Positions 1 to 11,555 are shown, counted from the stretch's first letter. The stretch: DNA of 64,000 nt from Piliocolobus tephrosceles (GCF_002776525.5 NC_045441.1:129322740-129386739), one strand, 5' to 3'. Numbers and translations: made by a program. The notes: a model not told the origin generated them from the letters alone.

Positions 1-530
1 AGTTTGACAGCATCAGACCTGGAAGACACTGGTTCCATCCACCCTGCAGCCTGACAGAATAGCATCAAGGACAGGCCTTCCTTCTCTGTCAAAACAAATT
101 AGGGCAACAACTTTTCAGATTTCGTTATGTCAGAAATGCCAGGCAGAGTAAACTAAAATTTATATATATCAAAATTCACTGATTCCTCAAGTTTAAAAAG
201 TCCTTCTACTTGAAGAAATAAAGTTAACAAGAAATTACCCAGGCAATGGCAATTCTCTGTATCCAACCTCCCACTCTTCCTTGCTCCTCTACAGATGGAC
301 CACCTCTGGTTCAATGAAATCTAAGCATGGTAAAGATACATCTTAGTCCTTTAGGGGTCAATTCTCATGGAAGCAAATGACATTTGTTTAATAATTAATA
401 TAAAGAAACATTTTGCTGTGTTCCAAAAAATAATCACTCATTTCATGGTACAGGAAACATCAGAGTAAATACCACGTTTTGAAAAAACATTCAGAGTCCA
501 AATTACCAATACTTAAGAATTAAACTTAGT

Positions 531-820
531 AGGCCTGGCACGGTGGCTCACACCTGATATCCCAGCACTTTGGGAGGCCGAGGGGGGCGGATCACCTGAG
601 GTCAAGAGTTCGAAACCAGCCTGGTCAACATGGTGAAATCCTGTCCCTACTAAAAATACAAAAATTAGCCAGGCGTGGTGGCAGGCACCTGTAATCACAG
701 CTACTCGGGAGGCTGAGGCAGAAGAATCACTTGAACCCGGGAGACAGAGTTTGCAGTGAGCAGAGACTGCGCCAATGCACTCCAGCCTGGGCAACAGAGC
801 AATGTTCCGTCTTAAAAAAA
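531..820 (+). repeat. Alu with target-site duplication
   Basis: Full-length Alu ending in a short A tail. The repeat AAGAATTAAACTTA at 515-528 and 821-834 is the target-site duplication. Confidence 0.95.
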
Positions 821-1241
821 AAGAATTAAACTTATTAAAAAGATACTGCTTTTGTAGGGCAGGACAATATAGCTAAATTTTCTAACTTTTGACATCTGAA
901 CCACATAAAAGTTTCAAGGAATGATGGTCAAAAAGACCCTGGGCTCAAAAAAACCTATTTTAGACTCACTTCCACAGATACGAAGTTACACGAATTTATT
1001 TGTCATAGCAGAGAGGGCATATTTGTTTTGGCCTTGCTTTCCCTTCTTCCCGTAAGCCCTCTGTATTTCCTCTTTAATTTCCCTATTTACCAGTGTATAC
1101 TTAAATGTATTACAAAATTCTCCATCAAATACCTGGGACTTTTCATGGTTATAGTGCTAAGGGACCTAAATTAAGATAAATACAATTCTAGCCTAAAATT
1201 CGGTAGCCTATCAAATCCGCATTGCATAATGAGACAAATTT

Positions 1242-1555
1242 CTTTTTTTTTTCTTTTGAGACGGAGTCTCACTCTGTCACCAGGCTGGAGTGCAGTGGTG
1301 CAGTCTCTGCTCACTGCAACCTCTGACTCCCGGGTTCAAGAGATTCTCCCACCTCAGCCTCCCAAGTAGCTGGGATTACAGGCACGCACCACCACGCCCA
1401 GCTAATTTTTGTATTTTTAGTAGAGACGGGTTTCACCATGTTGGCCACAGGTTTCACCATGTTGGCCAGGATGGTCTCGATCTCCTGACCTCGTGATCCA
1501 CCCGCCTCGGCCTCCCAAAGTGCTGGGATTACAGGCGTGAGCCACCGCGCCTGCC
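1242..1555 (-). repeat. Alu with internal duplication
   Basis: Full-length antisense Alu flanked by GAGACAAATTT (1231-1241 and 1556-1566). Inside, the GGTTTCACCATGTTGGCCA segment occurs twice in tandem around 1429-1468, lengthening the element by 21 bases. Confidence 0.95.
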
Positions 1556-3042
1556 GAGACAAATTTTTTATGCAGTTTAAACCGCTCAAATTTCAAAAAT
1601 TAGTTCTTTGAAAAAAAATAAGCATTTACATAATCACCAGGGATTCTGATTTTATTCTACATAGAACCTAAATGTTCGGATAATCTTTATTCTAGTTGCG
1701 TAAAATATGTTATGGAAACAGGATGTGGAAATAGAATTGGATATCCAAGACTGCTAAAGATTATACAAAACGAGGACGCTGCCTTTCTTTTAAAGTGATA
1801 ATTTGTTGTGTCTTGTTTTCTGTTGTGAGAATCGGCTAGCCTGAAAACTGATTAAAGAAAACTGTACTTGAAAATTAAGTAAAACTTGGCTACACCTAGC
1901 ACTAAACAATGCAAAGAACATTGCGATTTACATGGTTTTCTCTTCCTGGACCAGTAGAGGGAGACTAAGACATCTGGCCTGGTCGTGTAGTGTTTCTGTA
2001 AAATTGGGGAGGGGGAAGCGGAGGCTGTATTTAAATGTCCTGCTGTCAATCAAAAGACACTTCCTACAATCACAGTCACCATATCTGCTATTACTCGTGA
2101 GCGTGCTCTCGCCAAGAGACAACACCAAACGCGGCCCGGGAAACCGGCTTCAACTAAAGGTGACCGCAGGCTTTGCCACAACACCCAAATAAGGACTTTC
2201 GGAGCCCAACCCCAACTAGTTTCTTTGTTTAAATGCCTGTGAATCCCTCCCACGCCGGAGTCAAGAGGCTGTGGCGCCGCCCTTTATTAGCCTCACACTT
2301 TGATTACAAAACACACGAGTCGGCGGCCTGGCTGCGGAGGCGGCCCGAGCTCTCAAACGTCAAACCCGGAGCGCGGCAGCGGCGGCGGTGGCGGCTGCGG
2401 CTGAATCAGAGGGCAGCGTCCGCCGCTGCCGCTGCCGCCGCCAGCCGGCCCCGCAGCGTCCGCCCTGCCGACTCAAGTTCGCCGGCACCGGCGCCCAGGG
2501 CACAGCCGCAGGCGGTCCCGGTGTCGCCGGCTTCGAGCGACGACAACTGCACTCTTTGTAAAGTTTAAGCCGCGGCGCGAGGGCGACGCAGGGGGTCCGG
2601 AGAAGCGTTCCCTTCGGGCCCCCACCGCCCACTCCATCTGCCCCAGTCCCGGCGACCCAGGTGTGTGCGGGGGCCCAGGGCCGCGACCCGGGTCAACCTG
2701 CCGCCCGCCGGGGGCCCGGCCCCAACTTCCCCGGCACCTTTCAAGTCCCCAAGAGCGAGTACCTCATCTGTTGCTCTGTTTACTCCGCTGAGCCCCGCCG
2801 AGCTGGCTGGCGCGGTCGTCTCTCGGGCCCGCCGCTGCCCCCGTCCTACCGGCCCAGGAAGTTTGATAAAGACGGGGAAGGGGGCGCGACAGGGACCCGC
2901 GGCGTAGAGGAGACGCGGGGCCGGGGCAAGCCCATCGCCGCCCGGAAGGAAGGCAGGCGCGTCGGCCGGCCGGGCAGAGCGGCGGGGCGGCCGGCGACTC
3001 CGGGCCGGAGCCCCGGGCGCGGTGGGGCGGGGCGGCGGCGGC

Positions 3043-3442
3043 NNNNNNNNNNNNNNNNNNNNNNNNNNNNNNNNNNNNNNNNNNNNNNNNNNNNNNNNNN
3101 NNNNNNNNNNNNNNNNNNNNNNNNNNNNNNNNNNNNNNNNNNNNNNNNNNNNNNNNNNNNNNNNNNNNNNNNNNNNNNNNNNNNNNNNNNNNNNNNNNNN
3201 NNNNNNNNNNNNNNNNNNNNNNNNNNNNNNNNNNNNNNNNNNNNNNNNNNNNNNNNNNNNNNNNNNNNNNNNNNNNNNNNNNNNNNNNNNNNNNNNNNNN
3301 NNNNNNNNNNNNNNNNNNNNNNNNNNNNNNNNNNNNNNNNNNNNNNNNNNNNNNNNNNNNNNNNNNNNNNNNNNNNNNNNNNNNNNNNNNNNNNNNNNNN
3401 NNNNNNNNNNNNNNNNNNNNNNNNNNNNNNNNNNNNNNNNNN
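3043..3442. other. assembly gap (400 N) in CpG island 1
   Basis: Run of 400 N flanked on both sides by GGC-rich sequence, so the missing DNA is probably very GC-rich or a GGC repeat. ORFs reported across it are meaningless. Confidence 1.
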
Positions 3443-3816
3443 GCGGCGGCCCGGGCTGGCGAGGGGCTGCGGGCCCGGCCGGCGCTCCGCCCGACGCCCC
3501 CGCCGCGCCCGCCCGGCCGCGTCCCCTCGCCCCAGGCTCCCCCTGCCAACTTCTCCGCCGGCCCTCTTTGTTCGTGTTTGTTGTGGCGACTCTTCGCCCG
3601 GGCCGGGCGAGCTCACCGGCTCCCCTCTGGAGCCCGCCCGGCGAACCCGGGGCCCCGCGCGCCCCGTTGCCCGGCCGGGGGGCTAGGCGCAGGGGCCCCC
3701 TGAAAGCTGGGCGCGGCGCGGCGGCCCGGCCCGAGGGAGTAGCGGGCGGCTGGCGGCGGCGGCGGTTGGTCGGTGGCCGGCGGTGGCGGCTGCGGGGCTG
3801 GAGGGGGTTTATTTAC

Positions 3817-4010
3817 CTGCCGTGGAACCAGTCCTTGCAGATATCGCACTCGATCATGAAGCGGTTCACGTCGTACGGCTGCCGGCACACACAGTACACG
3901 GGCGGGGGCGGCGGAGGCGCCGAGGCCCGGCCCGGAGCCGCCACCGACACGGCTGCCGCGGCGGCTCCAGCTGCTGCTCCCGCGGCCACCGCCGCCGCCG
4001 CTCCGGCCAT
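3817..4010 (-). CDS. KDM7A: KDM7A (JHDM1D) coding exon 1, PHD-finger start
   Basis: KDM7A is a nuclear JmjC histone demethylase that removes H3K9me2 and H3K27me2; its PHD finger reads H3K4me3. Only exon 1 is present. The frame starts at ATG 4010-4008 (context AAAGATGG) and runs 64 codons plus two bases to a donor GT at 3816-3815 (AG|GTAAAT). Residues 1-30 are Ala/Gly-rich, 32-37 are six prolines, and from 39 the PHD finger begins: YCVCRQPYD, then C55xxC58, W61 and H63. The zinc ligands visible are C40, C42, C55, C58 and H63. The protein matches human KDM7A as I remember it, residue for residue, through FHG. The split codon AG| fits the Ser that follows in the human protein. The remaining exons lie to the left, outside the window. 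Location in a CpG island and an intact donor argue for the functional gene, not a retrocopy. Confidence 0.96.
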
Positions 4011-4440
4011 CTTTAAAAAACACACACACGCTCGCTCGCTGCTCCGCTCGCCGACTGGAGCGAGCGCAGCCGCCAGCCAGCGCCGCCTCCTGCAGCAGCC
4101 GCGGCGGCGGCGGCGGCGGCGGCGCCTCAGTGCGCGCGCGCGAGGCCGCGGCGGCTGGCGGAGGGGGAGGAGGGGGCGCGCGCGACGCGCGAGGCCCAGG
4201 CCCGGCTGCTTCCGGCGCTCGGCGCGGGGCCGTGCGTCTCGCGCACGTCTCTGGCGCCGGCGCGCGCTCCTCGCTCCTCTCCGCGTCGGCCGGGCGGAGT
4301 GAGCTGTTGAAGGGCACGCAGGCGGCTGCGGAGGCGGAGGGAGCCGAGGCTCCGTGAGGACACGCACGGCGGTGGCGGTGGCGGTGGCGGCGGCGGCGGC
4401 GGCGGGCGCGCGGCCGCAGCCGGAGGAGGACGGCGGGAGC
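4011..4440 (-). promoter_or_regulatory. KDM7A: KDM7A 5' UTR and core promoter, probably bidirectional
   Basis: Very GC- and CpG-rich DNA directly upstream of the KDM7A start codon. It holds alternating CG runs (4130-4140, 4177-4190), a (GCG)8 tract at 4101-4124 and a GGC/GGT tract at 4367-4404. I see no TATA box, as is usual for CpG-island promoters. The exact start site cannot be fixed from sequence. Human annotation, as I recall it, has a divergent transcript starting a few hundred bases upstream of KDM7A, so this interval probably serves both directions. Confidence 0.7.
4101..4124 (+). repeat. (GCG)8 trinucleotide tract in KDM7A 5' UTR
   Basis: Eight uninterrupted GCG units, read as CGC on the transcribed minus strand, about 90 bases upstream of the KDM7A ATG. 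A second, less pure GGT/GGC tract lies at 4367-4404. Such tracts are length-variable in primates. Confidence 0.9.
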
Positions 4441-6320
4441 GTGCGAGGAGCCGGCTCGGTTATTTCGGAGCGAGAGCCGAGGCCGGGGGAAGTTCCTGCG
4501 GAGTGCACAAGGGCAGATGAGGCGCCGCGTCCCGAAGAGGGGAAGCGAGCAAGTTTCCTCCTGCCCAGGTCGCCTCGCGACGCTGGGAGAATCGCTCAGC
4601 CCTCCGCAGCCGCCCAGCGAGAACCGGAGCTGCGGCCCCGCACCGGCGTGGGTCCCGCCGAGCTGACACGCCGAGCCGGTTGTGCCTTTCCGAGGGGAGG
4701 AACGTGCCGTGGAATCCACTCAAACTTTGGAAAACGTCCCACCCGGATTCCCACCGAGCAGCAAGGAGACCAGAGCGTTGATGGAGCCACTGTTAGTTGC
4801 GGGAGGGCTGTCCCCTAGAGGAATTAATCACTGTCGTCCGTTGGGAGGGACCAACCTTGAAATGGGGTTGGTGGAGAGAGGGATGGAGAAGAACCGGCGT
4901 GCTTATAAATAACAAGACTTAGCTATGAACCCTTCCGATTCCCAAGTGGGGAAGATAGGGGTAAAATTCTAAGCGACTTCTCGCTCGGAAGAGGGATACC
5001 ACAAAAAGCGGAGCGCAGGATACTTGGCACATAATAGGCCATCAATAATTTTTGAATGGATGAAATTCAGAGCCAAATATAAGGTGATAAACTGAAGAAT
5101 AGAAACAGCTGACAAATACTGAATAGAAAAGATTGCGTTGGAGTCATAGCTATGTGGATTGGAAGTGATGTTAAGGATTAATGAATTGAGTATTTGCAGC
5201 TGAATTTCTGCTGGCATTTCTGTCAGTGGGGAAGGCTCTCACAGCTCCCTAGGTAATTTTTGTTAGGGGAGGAGGAAGTGTTGTTCTGTCACCCACCCCC
5301 AGGCAAAGAGGCGCTGATCTAATTCTTTTCTTTTTGTTTCTTTTTTCTTTCTTTCTTTCTTTTGTTTTTTTTTTTTTTTTTTTTTTTTTTCTGGAGACAG
5401 AGTTTTGCTCTTGTTGCCCAGGCTGGAGTGCAGTGCCGCCATCTCGGCTCACTGCAACTTCCATCTCCCGGGTTCAAGGGATCCTCCTGCCTCAGCGTCC
5501 CAAGTAGCTGGGATTACAGGCACGCGCCACCGCGCCAAGGTCATTTTTGTATTTTTAATAGAGACGGGGTTTCACCATGTTGGCCAGGCTGTTCTTGAAC
5601 TCCTGACCTCAAGTGATCTGCCCGCCTCGGCCTCCCAAAGTGTTGGGACTACAGGCGTGAGCCACCGCGTCATGCCTAATCTCCTTTTTATAGTTGAGGA
5701 AAGCTAGTAACTTGCCTGAAGTCTCATATATTAGAGCTGTAACCGAAATTTTTAAGTTTCTCAGTTCTGCAACCATTCGTTTTTCTATCACATCACTGTT
5801 TGGCACATATATAGCAGGAAAAGGAAAGGCTGGAAATCATAGTTGACCACACACTGAGTAAGCTTGAAACATATTTCTACTGGAGAAAAAAAAAGTTACT
5901 GTAATGTTGGCATCGGCATCACATATTGCTGGAGTGGAAAGACCCATGCACTCAGGTCCTGCTTTCTAGAAGCTGTGTGACCTCCGGCCAGTCACTGCAT
6001 TTCTCCTGAACTAGATCCCTGATGATCTGTGGAAATACAAATTATGGATAGTAATGCCTTCATTACCTCACAGAGGTTTTATAAAGAGCAAAAAGACGAT
6101 GTATTTTTAAATGTACTTTGTAGAAGGTGTGTGTTGTTGAGACAATACAGCAGTGAAGAGAAGGCAGGCAAAGCTATCTTCTTGGAGTCTGGCTAAAGAG
6201 CACCAAAGCAGCCTGGTGTGGGATGTCCTCTGGGGGCCACCTGGCCTTGCTATGTTAACATGGAGGGACTAGGCAGGGGTGTGAAGAAGGCAGTCAAGCA
6301 GAGGAGGAGGCAGCAGCAAC
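4440..6320 (+). ncRNA. KDM7A-DT: probable divergent lncRNA KDM7A-DT (JHDM1D-AS1), ends uncertain
   Basis: Inferred from position only. Human KDM7A has a divergent, mostly unspliced non-coding transcript of roughly 2.4 kb starting just upstream of its promoter. The matching DNA here starts in the CpG island near 4440 and runs right. No convincing long ORF persists beyond the GC-rich part, and an antisense Alu (5345-5677) interrupts it. Start and end are guesses. RNA-seq or an alignment to the human transcript would settle both. Confidence 0.35.
5345..5677 (-). repeat. Alu, long poly-T (A-tail)
   Basis: Antisense full-length Alu. Its A-tail is a mixed T/CTTT stretch at 5325-5390. Confidence 0.95.
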
Positions 6321-6322
6321 AA
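5678..6322. other. intergenic/lncRNA body, nothing identified
   Basis: Mostly unique DNA with no repeat or reading frame I can name. May belong to the KDM7A-DT transcript. Confidence 0.5.
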
Positions 6323-6719
6323 TGAGAGATTTGGAGCTGTGTCCCCGTCCAAATCTCATGTTGAATTGTAATCCCCAATGTTGGATGGAGGTGGGGACTG
6401 GTGGGAGGTGACTGGATCATGGGGGTGGATTTCTTTCTCATGAATGGTTTAATACCATCCACTTGGTATTGGCCCTCTGGTAATGAGTGACTTCTCAAGA
6501 AATCTGGTCATTGAAAAATGTGTGGTACCTCCTCCCTGTCTTTTGCTCCTGCCCCGGCCATGTGATGCAGTTTGTCTTCAGCCATGATTATAAGTTTCCT
6601 GAGGCCTCCCCAGAAGCCAAGCAGATGCCAGCATCATGCTTCCTGTACAGCCTGCCCTCCACGAGCCAATTAAGCTCATTTCCTTTACAAATTATACAGT
6701 CTCATATTTCTTTTTCTGT

Positions 6720-7020
6720 CTTTTTTTTTTTTTTTTTTGAGACAGAGTCTGGCTCTGTCACTCAGGCTGGAGTGCAGTGGTGCGATCTCAGCTCACTGCA
6801 ACCTCTACCTCCCGGGTTCAAGCAATTCTTGTGCCTCAGCCTCCTGAGTAGCTGGGATTACGGGCACCCACCACCATGCCCATCTAATTTTTGTAATTAT
6901 AGTACAGAGAGGTTTCACCATGTTGCTCAGGCTGGTCTTGAACTCCTGACCTCAGGTGATTCACCTGCCTCAGCCTCCCAAAGTGTTGGGATTACAGTCG
7001 TGTGCTACCGCACTCGGCCT
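6720..7020 (-). repeat. Alu inside MaLR LTR
   Basis: Antisense full-length Alu directly after the LTR segment ending TCATATTTC. Confidence 0.95.
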
Positions 7021-7030
7021 CAGATATTTC

Positions 7031-7033
7031 TTT

Positions 7034-7066
<33 letters not shown>

Positions 7067-7347
7067 GAGACACAGTCTCACTGTTGCCCAGGCTGGGGTA
7101 TAGTGGTGCAATCTTGGCTCACTGCAACCTCCACCTTCCGGGTTCAAGGAATTCTTTTGCCTCAGCCTCCCAAGTATCTGGGATTACAGAGGTGCACCAC
7201 CACACCTGGCAAATTTTTGCATTTTTAGCAAGAACAGGGTTTCACCATGTTGGCCAGGCTGGTCTCAATCTCCTGACCTCAGGTGATCCACCCGCCTCAG
7301 CCTCCCAAAGTGTTGGGATTACAGGAGTGAGCCACTACACCTGGCCT
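7031..7347 (-). repeat. Alu inside MaLR LTR
   Basis: Antisense full-length Alu flanked by AGATATTTC (7022-7030 and 7348-7356), a target-site duplication. Confidence 0.95.
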
Positions 7348-7411
7348 AGATATTTCTATAGCAACGAAAGAATAAACTGATACAGTTGTGTACAAGAGGA
7401 CTGATCAAATA

Positions 7412-8056
7412 CAGTCATGTTGGCCGGGTGTGGTGGCTCATGCCTGTAATCCCAGCACTTTGGGAGGCCCAGGCGGGCGGATCACGAGGTCAGGAGATTG
7501 AGACCATCCTGGCTAACACAGTGAAACCCTGTCCCTACTAAAAATACAAAAAATTAGCTGGTTATGGTGGCATGTGCCTGTATTCCCAGCTACTCGGGAG
7601 GCTGAGGCAGGAGAATCACTCAAAACTGGGAGAGCTTACAGTGAGCCAAGATCATGCCACTGCACTCCAGCCTGGGCTACAGAGCGAGAATCCATCTCAA
7701 AAAAAAAAATACAGTCCTGTTGCTTAACAGCAGAGGTGAGTCTGAGAAATGCATCGTTAGGCAATTTCATCATTGTATGAACACCATAGACTGTACTTAC
7801 AACCCTGTTTGGTATAGCTAACTACACACCTAGGCTAGGTGATGTAGCCCATACTCCTAGGCTACAGAGCTGTATAGCATGCTACTGTGCTGAATTCCAT
7901 AGGGATTTATAACACAGTGGTAAGAAATTGTGTTTCTAAATTTCTCAGTAAATTAAAGGGACTAAAAATATCACATCATAATCTTATGGGGCACCATCAT
8001 AATATGCAGTCCATCATTGACGGAAATGTCATTATGCAACACATGACTGGCAATAT
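7412..8056 (+). mobile_element. ancient TIR DNA transposon fossil split by an Alu
   Basis: The element begins CAGTCATGTT at 7412, is interrupted by an Alu at 7422-7705, then repeats CAGTCCTGTTGCTTAAC and continues to GCAACACATGACTGG near 8051. Its ends are inverted copies (CAGTCATG / CATGACTG), which identifies a cut-and-paste element without coding capacity. I recognise the family by sequence (ATGCATCGTTAGGCAATTTC, CACCTAGGCTAGGTG) but do not assert its name. Confidence 0.75.
7422..7705 (+). repeat. Alu inserted in a DNA transposon
   Basis: Full-length sense Alu flanked by AAATACAGTC[A/C]TGTT on both sides (from 7407 and from 7706). Confidence 0.95.
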
Positions 8057-8429
8057 GTTAAGGAAAATGGGAGCCAGGTTTCTCAGTGTTCAGGAGGAGA
8101 ATTACAAATAAGAAAAGAGGAAACTTGGGTGGTGGACTAGTAACGGAGGTATCAATCTATCACCATTTGTAGAAATAGATATAGGTGTATATGTACATAC
8201 CCTGTCCACTGAGAAGATCTGGGAGTAGTGACACCAGAAAACAATGAGAACAGCTAGCCCAGGTCTTGGCTTCTAAATACCAATCTCCGCTTCATTTTTC
8301 TTCTTGGCAGAATAGTTGATTCCAGTACTGGAGAAGAGAAAGTACAGGATGAACCTGGAGCTTCTTGTAGTATCAGAATATAAGGACATGCTCAAAGAAT
8401 AATGAGGCATGTCTGAAGGACACCAGCCA

Positions 8430-8830
8430 AATCGAGGACAAATTGTACTTCAACGTTTAAAAAAAATTGTGTACTATAACCCATTGAATAATATAGGAAA
8501 CTATACCTGTGTAAAGAAATACATAAATTCAAAGTTTGATAAGCATTGGAATATTTTCATAGTTTCAAAGTATCTCCCAACAAAATTCTTCCTAATTACA
8601 AAGGGAACTAGAGTAACTTCTCAGTGTGAAGAAGCTTGGCAGATACCATCTTAATCAAATAAATGATCAAGTGCCAACAGTAATGTGACAAATCAAGATC
8701 ATGTGCCACCTGATAGGATTTGGTGAGAATGCTAGCATCACTTCTGTGTATTTCTGCCCAGTCTATTTAATTAATCTCCAGTTTGGAAATGTGGCTAGTT
8801 TTAAAAGTACATGAAGAGATCAGTAAAGAA
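8430..8830 (+). repeat. old LINE-1 (L1M) 3' UTR fragment
   Basis: Matches another copy at 42170-42400 in order: AACTAGAGTAACTTCTCAGT-like, GGCAGATACCATCTT, then ATCACTTCTGTGTATT. This sequence belongs to 3' regions of mammalian-age L1 elements. Heavily diverged. Confidence 0.55.
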
Positions 8831-9584
8831 TAAAAACATTCTAAGGCATACAAATCTGTAAGGAAAGGTTCGAGAAATTGTAAACACAAACATTTGATCT
8901 TGGGAAGAAAGGGATTAAGGCTAGAACTCTGGATAGTGCCAACATTTTAGTGGCAAGCCCCATACATCATAATGAAGCTCACGGCTTTGGATTCACAACC
9001 TGCTATCTCTAACAACTTATTAACACTTGGATTTTAGTTTTCTCATTTTAATGGGAATGGTAAGCATATCTGTTTCACAGGGCTGTGTGCATTAAAGTAA
9101 CATACTTTGCACAATTCTTAGTATAGGATAAGCCTTATAGCTACTAACTGTAATTATGAATAATTATTTTGCTACTTGTTCATTAATAATAATAGAGAGG
9201 ACAGCTCTATTATGAAGAGCAGCTGAAGAAGTAGGAGAGAAGACTAGGAGAATATTATCTCAAAAACAAGTAGGGGATAGAATTTCAAAAGGAAAAATAT
9301 CTTAAAGAAAGACACCCAGCTCCATGCCAGCATCAGTTGACAGTGACTGTGGGACTCCCTTTCCCTTTCCCCTTTGTGGTTTCTCCAGTACTCGCAGATC
9401 TCTCTTAGTTTTCACATCAAATCTAGGCTGTTCTGTTTGTTTTTAACACTCTACTTGTTCATATAACCTCATTTCTCTGACAAGGAATGTTTGCTCCAAA
9501 CTAACAATTCTTCCTACTACTAATTATACTGGTCTAGCTCCACAACCGCATGTACTGTTCTCTTCCTTAGAAAACAAACATACT
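8831..9584. other. unique AT-rich intergenic DNA
   Basis: No gene-like frame. MIR-like patches may occur near 8990-9180 (CACTTGGATTTTAGTTTTC), too diverged to call. Confidence 0.5.
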
Positions 9585-9889
9585 GGCCAAGCGCAATGGC
9601 TCACGCCTGTAATCCCAACACTTTGGGAGACCGAGGCGAATGGATCACCTGAGGTCAAGAGTCCAAGACCAGCCATGGCCAACATGGTGAAACCCTGTCT
9701 CCACAAAAATACAAAAATTAGCCGGGCATGATGGCGGGTGCCTGCAATCCCAGCTACTCAGGAGTCTGAGGCAGAAGAGTCGCCTGAACCTAGTATAGGC
9801 AGAGGTTGCAGTGAGCCAACATCGTACCACTGTACTCCAGCCTGGGCGACAGAGCGAGACTCCGTCTCAAAAAAAAAAGAAAAAAAAAC
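9585..9889 (+). repeat. Alu
   Basis: Full-length sense Alu with a mixed A/G tail. Confidence 0.95.
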
Positions 9890-10667
9890 ATATTTTGGGA
9901 ATATACTTTGGGAATGCTACATTAAACCACTGACATGCATTAAATGAGAGTGATTTGTTCTTACATAGTACTTGATCCTCCCCGTAACCTGTTCATCAGA
10001 TTAACAAAACGGATTAACTACACAAACTAACTAGCCTGGCTAAAGTTGTGGTAGGAAGACAGGGAAATTTTGATTTTACTGAGCTGGAGGGAAAGGATAA
10101 TGTCTGAGTGGAAAAGATTGCCTATGGAGAGTAGATCTTGAAAGAGTGCAGCATGGTGCTGGGAGGAAGAAGAGTGGAGTCCAGTCAGGGAAGCAGGACC
10201 CAACACACAGAGCTTAGCAGCTTCGTTCACAGCCTGATTTTCTTTGCTTCTACCCCAGGAGCTGGGGAAATTCTAAACTGACAGACCGAGGTTAAGATGT
10301 TATTAAAGAGGACTGTCATGTTGAACACATTCAAAGCGCAAATGTTAATAAAAGTGGTGAGAAAGTATAAAGGAAAGCAAAGCAGATAAATGACATTAGT
10401 AAGGACAGTGAATCACAATGTAGCCAGGCATTACAAAGGATACAGTATAAAGTACATAGCATCACTTAGGAAGTATCCTTGCCAAAAATGTTTAACCTGA
10501 ATACAATTAAACCTTAAGACTTAATTTCCAGTTGACAGGAAATTCAGGAGATAGAGCAACAAGTTGTATGATACCACAAGGAAATAAGACTCATCCAAAA
10601 TACGAAACATTTCACAAAACCACTAGCTTAGTTTATATAAAAGTTGTCATTTTTAAAACAAAGAGTG
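9890..10667. other. unique intergenic DNA, nothing identified
   Basis: AT-rich, with no family I recognise and no supported frame. Confidence 0.5.
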
Positions 10668-10806
10668 TAGCCTGGGCAACATGGCGAAACCCCATCTCTA
10701 CAAAAAATAAAAATTAGCCAGGCATGATGGCATGCACCTATCGTCCCAGCTACTCAGGAGGCAGAGGCAGGTGGATCAAGCCTGGGAGGTCAAAGCTAGA
10801 ATGAGA
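10668..10806 (+). repeat. Alu fragment
   Basis: Middle part of an Alu, from CAGCCTGGGCAACATGG through AGGCAGGTGGATC, truncated at both ends and abutted by the next Alu. Confidence 0.85.
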
Positions 10807-11145
10807 TGGCCACGTGGTGGCTCACACCTGTAATCCCAGCACTTTGTGAGGTTGAGGCAGGTGGATCACAAGGTCAGGAGATCGAGACCAGCCTGGCTAA
10901 CACGGTGAAACCCCGTCTCTACTAAAAATACAAAAATTAGCCAGGTGTGGTGGTGCATGCCTGTAGTCCCAGCAACTCGGGAGGCTGAGGCAGGAGAGTC
11001 GCTTGAACCCAGGAGGAGGAGGTTGCAGTGAGCCAAGAGCACGCCACTGCACTCCAGCCTGGGCAGCAGAGCAAGATCTGGTCCCAAAAAGAAAAAAAAA
11101 AAGAAAAAAAAAAACCACGGAAGAAAGAAAGAAAGAGAGAGGGCA
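10807..11145 (+). repeat. Alu with GAAA-rich tail
   Basis: Full-length sense Alu. The tail has mutated into A-runs broken by G and then a GAAA microsatellite (to about 11145). Confidence 0.9.
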
Positions 11146-11249
11146 AGAGAGGGGAGGAACATTTTTCTAGATCAAAGTCTTAAGAAACGTAACTAAATAA
11201 TACAATTCATGAAGCTTGATGGATCCTGATTCTAAAATATCAGCTATAA

Positions 11250-11555
11250 AAGACAGTTTGAGGGATAATTTTGAAATTTTAATATAATCTGGATGTTAGG
11301 TGAAATTAAGGAAACACTAATTTTCTTTGGCATGATACATTATCATGGTTTGTAGAAGAATGACATTTTTAGAAGACTCGTGCTGAAGCTTTTAAATGAT
11401 GTCAGCACTTGCTTTAAAAGATTCAGCAAAAAAAGGAGAGGATGAGGAGAAAGATGAATTAAGCAAACCAATATTCACAATTGTTTAATTATATGTCTGT
11501 GGATGTTTATTGTACTATTTGACATTTTTCATAATAAAAATTTTAAAAATATAGA
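11250..11555 (+). repeat. old LINE-1 (L1M) 3' end
   Basis: Shows the 3'-end pattern ATCTGGATGTTAGGTG, then TTTATTGTACTATTTGAC and TTCATAATAAAAATTTTAAA seen in old L1 subfamilies. Diverged. Confidence 0.55.

Larger units (their letters stand above)
1..3816 (-). other. KDM7A: KDM7A intron 1 (5' part)
   Basis: Everything left of the exon 1 donor is intronic. It holds two Alus (531-820, 1242-1555), unique AT-rich DNA at 1-514, 836-1230 and 1567-2230 with no feature I can identify, and the CpG-rich segment from about 2260. No second KDM7A exon is recognisable. Confidence 0.85.
2260..4750. promoter_or_regulatory. CpG island 1 (KDM7A promoter, exon 1, start of intron 1)
   Basis: Dense CpG and high GC from about 2260 to 4750, dropping to AT-rich DNA on both sides. 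It covers the first 1.5 kb of intron 1, exon 1, the 5' UTR and upstream DNA. A 400-base assembly gap interrupts it. Several long ORFs here in all frames are artefacts of GC-rich, stop-poor sequence. Confidence 0.85.
6323..7383 (+). repeat. MaLR LTR (MST/MLT1A type) split by two Alus
   Basis: Solo LTR in sense orientation. It shows the family landmarks GCTGTGTCCCC, ATCATGGGGG, GATTATAAGTTTCCTGAGGC and the 3' end GAATAAACTGATAC. Two antisense Alus (6720-7020 and 7031-7347) are inserted close to its 3' end; LTR sequence resumes at 7348. No internal retroviral sequence is present. Confidence 0.85.

Noticed and set aside
2661..4302. Long frames (341, 426, 368 codons) on both strands around 2661-4719
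   Set aside because: They arise from stop-poor CpG-island sequence and run through 400 N. Only the KDM7A exon 1 segment is coding.
6487..7380. 193- and 98-codon frames
   Set aside because: Alu- and LTR-derived translation (LLTSGDPPASASQSAGITGVSH type), not genes; the same holds for most frames of 60-130 codons in the window.
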